Source of the DNA: Chitinophagales bacterium
Lineage (GTDB): Bacteria > Bacteroidota > Bacteroidia > Chitinophagales > Saprospiraceae
Length of the DNA: 10,486 nucleotides
Direction of reading: 5' to 3'
NCBI GenBank assembly: GCA_013297575.1
Contig: JAAFHO010000134.1
Location: forward strand, 1 to 10,486
The notes beneath the pieces are model-generated. The model searched no databases, was not told where the DNA came from, and saw nothing but the letters and a program-made list of their open reading frames with translations. Made by a program: the position numbers and the translations under genes. Below, piece after piece: positions 6,960-10,486 of the stretch. Positions within the stretch are counted from its first letter, which is position 1; each line of letters opens with the position of its first letter.

Positions 6960-7040
6960 CTGGGTGCATTATTACCCAGAATATGTGAAAAAGAATTGCG
7001 TATCCTCCATGCTGGTAGTTATTTTTTAGCATTTTTCACA
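6960..7040. repeat. Inverted repeats in the RSH/ppiD-like divergent intergenic region
   Basis: The 294-bp gap between the two divergent genes has no convincing coding sequence. CTGGGT (6960-6965) and ACCCAG (6974-6979) form a perfect 6-bp stem with an 8-nt loop. Further on, TGTGAAAAA (6984-6992) pairs with TTTTTCACA (7032-7040) across 39 nt, and a smaller stem TGCT (7010-7013)/AGCA (7028-7031) nests inside. These could be regulator sites or an RNA fold. The DNA is A/T-rich, so the longer-range pairing may be chance. Confidence 0.35.
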
Positions 7041-7082
7041 AAAACCACATAAAAATACACCTTTTTTTAATCTAAAAAAGTT

Positions 7083-7090
7083 TACCTTTG
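7083..7090 (+). promoter_or_regulatory. Predicted -7 element of the ppiD-like gene
   Basis: TACCTTTG matches TAnnTTTG. Transcription would start near 7097, giving a leader of about 60 nt. The stretch at the start site can form a small stem, TGCTT (7095-7099) with AAGCA (7106-7110). A T-tract (7062-7068) sits where the -33 TTG box would be; no exact TTG is present. The start region before ATG 7158 is A/T-rich with no Shine-Dalgarno motif, as is usual in this phylum. Confidence 0.5.
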
Positions 7091-7157
7091 CGACTGCTTT
7101 TTAACAAGCAAAGGGAATTTATTTATAAAATATTGATTATCAAATAATTACGCTAAA

Positions 7158-9278
7158 ATGGCTTTAATCGGTTCGATTCGAAAACGCGGTTGGATTCTTA
7201 TTACAACGATGGTATTAGCCCTTGGGGGCTTTATTTTGATGGACATAGTCTCCAACAGTCAGAAGTATAGTGCTGCAGACGCAAACACTCTAGGTAAAGT
7301 AAATGGCAAAGATATCCGTAGCGAGGATTTTGAACGCTACAAAGCAACGATCTACGCTAATGCTTCAGGTAATAATGATTACCAAGTTCGCCAGCAAGTC
7401 TGGAATCAATTTGTAGAAGACGCGATCATTCGCGAACATGCTGAACCGCTAGGATTAGGTGTTGCAAAGGATGAATTGATGGAACTACAATTCGGAACAA
7501 ATCTTAGTCCTGTGATTCAAGAGCGCTTCCGTGGCCAAAATGGCCAAGTGGACATGAACAACCTTATGCAAATCAAAGATGCCATTGCGCAAGGGACTTT
7601 GAATGACGAAAAATATGCTGATTTCCGCACACGTTGGTCTATCCAAGAAAATGAGGTGATCAAACAACGCCTGCAAGATAAAATGACGGCGATGATCATG
7701 AAGGGTATCTATACCCCAACTTGGCAGGCAGAAGCTGTTTTTGCAGAAAATAGCCAACGCGTCGATTACCTTTATGTACGCGTACCTTATGACAAGGTAC
7801 CAGATACAGACATCAAGGTTTCTGACGATGATTATGCTGCTTATTTAAAGGAAAATCCACGCCAATATGATAACGCAGAGGAAACTCGCGTACTCAATTA
7901 CGTGTCTTTTGATGTATTGCCAACTGCAGCCGACTCCGCTGAGGCGAAAAAGAAAGTTGCCGATTTTGTAAATGACTTACGCATTAAGGGCGATTCTTCA
8001 TTCGTAGTGAACAAAGATGGTACGTATGGCACTGCTTTCCAACCTAAAAGCGCATTGCCTGTGGTAGTAGCTGATCAGTTGATGTCTGCTCCTATTGATT
8101 CTGTTGTTGGACCATATTTAGATGGTGGCAGCTGGAAGATTGCTAAAGTATTGGGTCGTAGAGTACTTCCCGATTCTGTAAAAGCACGCCATATTTTGAT
8201 ACGTGACCCAGCCACCGCTAGTAAGAAAATCGATAGCCTTAAAGCAGTCATTTCATCTGGCAAAGCTACTTTTGATGTAGTGGCGAAGGCCAATAGCGAA
8301 GATCCTGGATCAGGTGCAAAAGGTGGTGATCTCGGCTTTTTTGCCAATGGTATGATGGTGCCAGAATTCAACGATGTGTGTTTTAACACTGGTGAACAAG
8401 GCAAATTATACAAAGTAACCACCCAGTTTGGTGTACACCTTATTGAAATTACAGGTAAAAAATTCATTACCAATCAAGCATCTGTAAAGGCTGCTTATAT
8501 TAGTGAATTGATACGCCCATCTAAGAATACGCAACAAACCGTAAAGGATAAAGCATTAGAATTGGTGCATTCTACTAAAACATTGACTGGATTGGAAGAA
8601 AAATCAAAAGCAATGAATTTGGAACTACTCGTTTCGCAGGCATTAAAAGCCAGCGATTACAGCCTTGGCTTGTTGGGTAGTGGTAAAGATGCTCGCGATA
8701 TTGTGAAGTGGGCATATAATAAAGATACCGATCCAGGTGAAGTTTCTAAGGAAGTATTTACCATTGCTGATCCAAACGGCGGTTATTTCGACTCAAAATA
8801 CGTTGTGGCTGCATTAAAGGTGATTAACCCGAAAGGTGCTGCAACAGTAGCAAGCTTGAAAGCAAGTGAGCAATTGGTTGTAGAAATGAAGAACCGTAAA
8901 AAAGCAGAGGTAATTAAAGCAAAATTGCAAGGCACTTCTGATCTTTCAGCAGCAGCAGCGGCCTATGCCATGGCTGTTGATACTGCCGTAGGCGCTTCTA
9001 TGATGCAGGTAAATACCCCTAAAGGTGGTGCTGAACCTCGTGTAGTAGGTACAGTGTTCGCGTTGAAACAAGGCGAAACCAGCAAACCAATTGTGGGTAA
9101 AACTGGCGTGTATGTTATACAACCAATTTCTAGTCCAGTAGCGGCGGCAACGCCTCCTGACTTAACGATGTTCCGTCGTCAGGCTAACTCTACTGCACAG
9201 ACTACAGTACGTTCAGGTTTGGTTAACTCCTTGAAGAAAGCGGCTAAAATAAGCGACAACCGTTCTAATTTTTATTAA
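7158..9278 (+). CDS. Membrane-anchored parvulin-type peptidyl-prolyl isomerase (PpiD/SurA-like)
   Basis: This 706-residue envelope foldase has a basic N-terminus (SIRKR, 6-10), then one membrane segment (about 12-30, WILITTMVLALGGFILMDI), so it is anchored with the bulk in the periplasm. Residues about 45-200 form the SurA/PpiD-like chaperone region (GKVNGKDIRSEDFERY). A parvulin domain covers about 342-434: ARHILIRD (343-350), FDVVAKANSEDPGSGAKGGDLGFF (starting 372), VPEF (401-404) and FGVHLIEIT (424-432), with His345, Phe404 and His427 at expected core positions. A second, diverged parvulin-like region (about 590-660, ending GKTGVYVIQP) lacks those signatures and may be structural. The C-terminus ends in SDNRSNFY. 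Family members help fold outer-membrane and periplasmic proteins after Sec export, which would include TonB-dependent receptors. The length is typical of Bacteroidota PpiD-like proteins. It is monocistronic, with a strong terminator after it. Confidence 0.92.
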   Translation: MALIGSIRKRGWILITTMVLALGGFILMDIVSNSQKYSAADANTLGKVNGKDIRSEDFERYKATIYANASGNNDYQVRQQVWNQFVEDAIIREHAEPLGLGVAKDELMELQFGTNLSPVIQERFRGQNGQVDMNNLMQIKDAIAQGTLNDEKYADFRTRWSIQENEVIKQRLQDKMTAMIMKGIYTPTWQAEAVFAENSQRVDYLYVRVPYDKVPDTDIKVSDDDYAAYLKENPRQYDNAEETRVLNYVSFDVLPTAADSAEAKKKVADFVNDLRIKGDSSFVVNKDGTYGTAFQPKSALPVVVADQLMSAPIDSVVGPYLDGGSWKIAKVLGRRVLPDSVKARHILIRDPATASKKIDSLKAVISSGKATFDVVAKANSEDPGSGAKGGDLGFFANGMMVPEFNDVCFNTGEQGKLYKVTTQFGVHLIEITGKKFITNQASVKAAYISELIRPSKNTQQTVKDKALELVHSTKTLTGLEEKSKAMNLELLVSQALKASDYSLGLLGSGKDARDIVKWAYNKDTDPGEVSKEVFTIADPNGGYFDSKYVVAALKVINPKGAATVASLKASEQLVVEMKNRKKAEVIKAKLQGTSDLSAAAAAYAMAVDTAVGASMMQVNTPKGGAEPRVVGTVFALKQGETSKPIVGKTGVYVIQPISSPVAAATPPDLTMFRRQANSTAQTTVRSGLVNSLKKAAKISDNRSNFY

Positions 9279-9305
9279 CGGTCGCTCGCATTAAAAATAT
9301 TTTAC

Positions 9306-9342
9306 AAAAAAGCCATCCAGAATGATCTGGATGGCTTTTTTT
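9306..9342. terminator. Bidirectional rho-independent terminator between ppiD-like gene and rsmG
   Basis: AGCCATCCAGA (9311-9321) pairs perfectly with TCTGGATGGCT (9326-9336) around the loop ATGA. It is followed by a T-run (9336-9342) and preceded by an A-run (9306-9310), so it can end transcription on both strands. It lies 28 bp past the ppiD-like stop and downstream of rsmG, which converges on it. Confidence 0.93.
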
Positions 9343-9372
9343 ATGGCGTAAATAGTACAAATAACTCCTTTC

Positions 9373-10011
9373 CTAACCTTGAACATACACCACGTATTTT
9401 TCAGCAAAAAACTCAAGATTTAAAAAATCTCTAATGGGCATTACTTCCACATATTTATTGCTTTTGCCGGGTAACGCCTTTACCTCATCAGCGATATCGC
9501 CGCCTTTGAGTGCTATAAGGCCATTGGGGTAGGCGTGGGCGTGTTTTTGTTTGATTAAAAATTGGCACCAAGCCATCAATTGGTTTAATGGAGCCACCGC
9601 ACGCGTTACTACAAAATCAAATTGACCCGCCATTTTAAGACTTTCAGCGCGCGTATGAATGCCTTTTACATTCGTTAATCCCAAAGCCGCAACAATTTCC
9701 TCTACTACTTTGATTTTTTTTCCAATACTATCCACTAGTACAAAATTAACCTCCGGAAACATAATGGCCAAAGGAATACCCGGAAAGCCTCCGCCAGTAC
9801 CCAAATCCAGCACTTTTGCACCCGAATTGAACTCAAACGATTTTGCAATACACAGCGAATGTAGTACATGTCGTTCATTTAAGTTTTCAATATCTTGCCG
9901 AGAAACTACGTTTATTTTACTATTCCAATCGGCATACAGCGGTTGTAATTGTAGCAATTGAGCGACTTGGTGGTCAGTGAGTTTGGGGAAATATGTCTTG
10001 AAATCAATCAT
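9373..10011 (-). CDS. rsmG: 16S rRNA (guanine527-N7)-methyltransferase RsmG (GidB)
   Basis: From ATG 10011 this is a 212-residue cytoplasmic SAM-dependent methyltransferase that makes m7G527 in 16S rRNA; loss in other bacteria gives low-level streptomycin resistance. The family N-terminus DWNSKINVVSRQDIENL (starting near 28) and RHVLHSL (47-53) come first. SAM-binding motif I is VLDLGTGGGFPGIPLA (67-82), then LVDSIGKKI (92-100), VVTRAVAPL (134-142) and ALKGGDI (167-173). The length matches the family. The frame extends upstream to ATG 10029 and GTG 10041, but the homology starts at MIDFKTYFP, so 10011 is preferred; the two earlier starts cannot be ruled out. A promoter-like site and a hairpin lie just upstream. 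It is downstream of xseA on the same strand, 119 bp from its stop, probably with its own promoter. Confidence 0.95.
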   Translation of the reverse strand: MIDFKTYFPKLTDHQVAQLLQLQPLYADWNSKINVVSRQDIENLNERHVLHSLCIAKSFEFNSGAKVLDLGTGGGFPGIPLAIMFPEVNFVLVDSIGKKIKVVEEIVAALGLTNVKGIHTRAESLKMAGQFDFVVTRAVAPLNQLMAWCQFLIKQKHAHAYPNGLIALKGGDIADEVKALPGKSNKYVEVMPIRDFLNLEFFAEKYVVYVQG

Positions 10012-10030
10012 TAACTGGTATTTTACCATA

Positions 10031-10047
10031 CATTGGATCACCCAATG
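10031..10047 (-). promoter_or_regulatory. Hairpin in the rsmG leader
   Basis: In the minus-strand RNA sense, CATTGG and CCAATG form a perfect 6-bp stem around the 5-nt loop GTGAT. The loop holds the upstream GTG (10041) that could otherwise start rsmG. The stem ends 20 nt before ATG 10011. If transcription begins near 10058, the hairpin is in the 5' leader and could affect start choice or mRNA stability. Confidence 0.4.
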
Positions 10048-10064
10048 ATATTGAAAATTTTGCG

Positions 10065-10072
10065 CAAAAGTA
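10065..10072 (-). promoter_or_regulatory. Predicted -7 element of rsmG
   Basis: The minus strand reads TACTTTTG, matching TAnnTTTG. It lies between the xseA stop and rsmG, giving a start near 10058 and a leader of about 47 nt to ATG 10011 (or 17 nt to GTG 10041). No TTG box is seen at the expected upstream distance. Confidence 0.45.
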
Positions 10073-10130
10073 GGTATTTTTGATGAGTTTATGCTGCGTA
10101 ACTGCTAATTATTATACTCAAAAATTTGGC

Positions 10131-10486
10131 TTATTCTACTACACTATCCACTTCTCCTGCCCCAAATTTGGTATTTATACGATCACCCTTTTTAAGTTCA
10201 GCAGCACTCCGCACCACTTTCCCGTCTTTAAGCGTAATACTATATCCGCGTAGTAAGGTGGTTTCGGGGGCAAGTGCAGTGGTTAATTCTGCTAGTTGAT
10301 CCAAATGCCGATGCTCTTCTTTGAGGCGTTGCCGTGTTATAACAGGAATATCCCTAGCAGATGCTGCTATATAATTATGGGCTACTGCTAGGGTTCGCTC
10401 GGTCGCATTTTGCACCATATTTTGGGTAAACTGCAGTAACTCCAAGGCGTATTGCATATTTTTATGACTAATTTGGGCGATATTTG
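10131..10486 (-). CDS. xseA: Exodeoxyribonuclease VII large subunit, C-terminal part (5' end outside window)
   Basis: The minus-strand frame is open from the right edge to TAA at 10131-10133; the Met at 10457 is internal, since the frame continues upstream without a stop as IAQISHKN. About 118 residues are visible: a helical stretch (LLQFTQNMVQNATERTLAVAH), as in the coiled coil of XseA, then the conserved C-terminal segment LLRGYSITLKDGKVVRSAAE and KKGDRINTKFGAGEVDSVVE. XseA with XseB forms exonuclease VII, which degrades single-stranded DNA in both directions and acts in repair. The nuclease core and OB fold are outside the window. No xseB-like small gene lies between it and rsmG. Identity is confident from the RGYSI and GD...GEV pattern. 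Confidence 0.9.
   Translation of the reverse strand, partial: NIAQISHKNMQYALELLQFTQNMVQNATERTLAVAHNYIAASARDIPVITRQRLKEEHRHLDQLAELTTALAPETTLLRGYSITLKDGKVVRSAAELKKGDRINTKFGAGEVDSVVE

Noticed and set aside
8075..8473. 132-residue minus-strand open frame
   Set aside because: Antisense to the parvulin domain of the PpiD-like gene, with no recognisable motif.
1..10486. CRISPR array, tRNA or rRNA genes, insertion sequence, attachment sites
   Set aside because: No regularly spaced repeats, tRNA-like cloverleaf, rRNA sequence, transposase or integrase was seen on either strand.

Overview
The window is a piece of chromosome from a member of the Bacteroidota. The evidence is the promoter style (TAnnTTTG -7 elements before most genes, A/T-rich leaders without strong Shine-Dalgarno sequences) and the gene types: a TonB-dependent receptor with a C-terminal Phe, a PpiD-like chaperone ending in the DNR..FY tail that I associate with this phylum, and a single long RelA/SpoT protein. 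DNA is moderately A/T-rich. Order or family cannot be fixed from the sequence; Chitinophagia or Saprospiria are plausible guesses.

Layout: (1) 1-853, minus strand, rmuC, cut by the left edge. (2) 854-991, a divergent promoter region filled by a large G/C-rich palindrome (916-984) that would form nearly the whole leader of the next gene. (3) 992-1696, plus strand, an HTH/WYL transcriptional regulator. (4) 1703-2251, minus strand, a protein resembling the cyanobacterial nuclease inhibitor NuiA, convergent with the WYL gene across 6 bp. (5) 2349-4388, minus strand, a TonB-dependent outer-membrane receptor with a dyad upstream of its promoter. (6) 4500-6863, minus strand, a RelA/SpoT homologue with an unusual insertion in its hydrolase domain. 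(7) 6864-7157, a divergent intergenic region with promoters both ways and several inverted repeats. (8) 7158-9278, plus strand, a membrane-anchored parvulin foldase (PpiD/SurA type), ended by a clear bidirectional terminator at 9306-9342. (9) 9373-10011, minus strand, rsmG. (10) 10131-10486, minus strand, the 3' end of xseA, cut by the right edge.

This is mostly housekeeping: DNA maintenance (rmuC, xseA), stringent response (rsh), envelope protein folding (ppiD-like), rRNA modification (rsmG) and nutrient uptake (TonB-dependent receptor). Most genes have their own promoter, so no long operon is evident. The accessory-looking part is 854-2251: the palindrome, the WYL regulator and the NuiA-like gene. 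No mobile element, CRISPR array, tRNA or rRNA was seen. I found no clear new multi-gene system. The best leads are the NuiA-like inhibitor without a nuclease beside it, the palindromic leader of the WYL gene and the RSH insertion.
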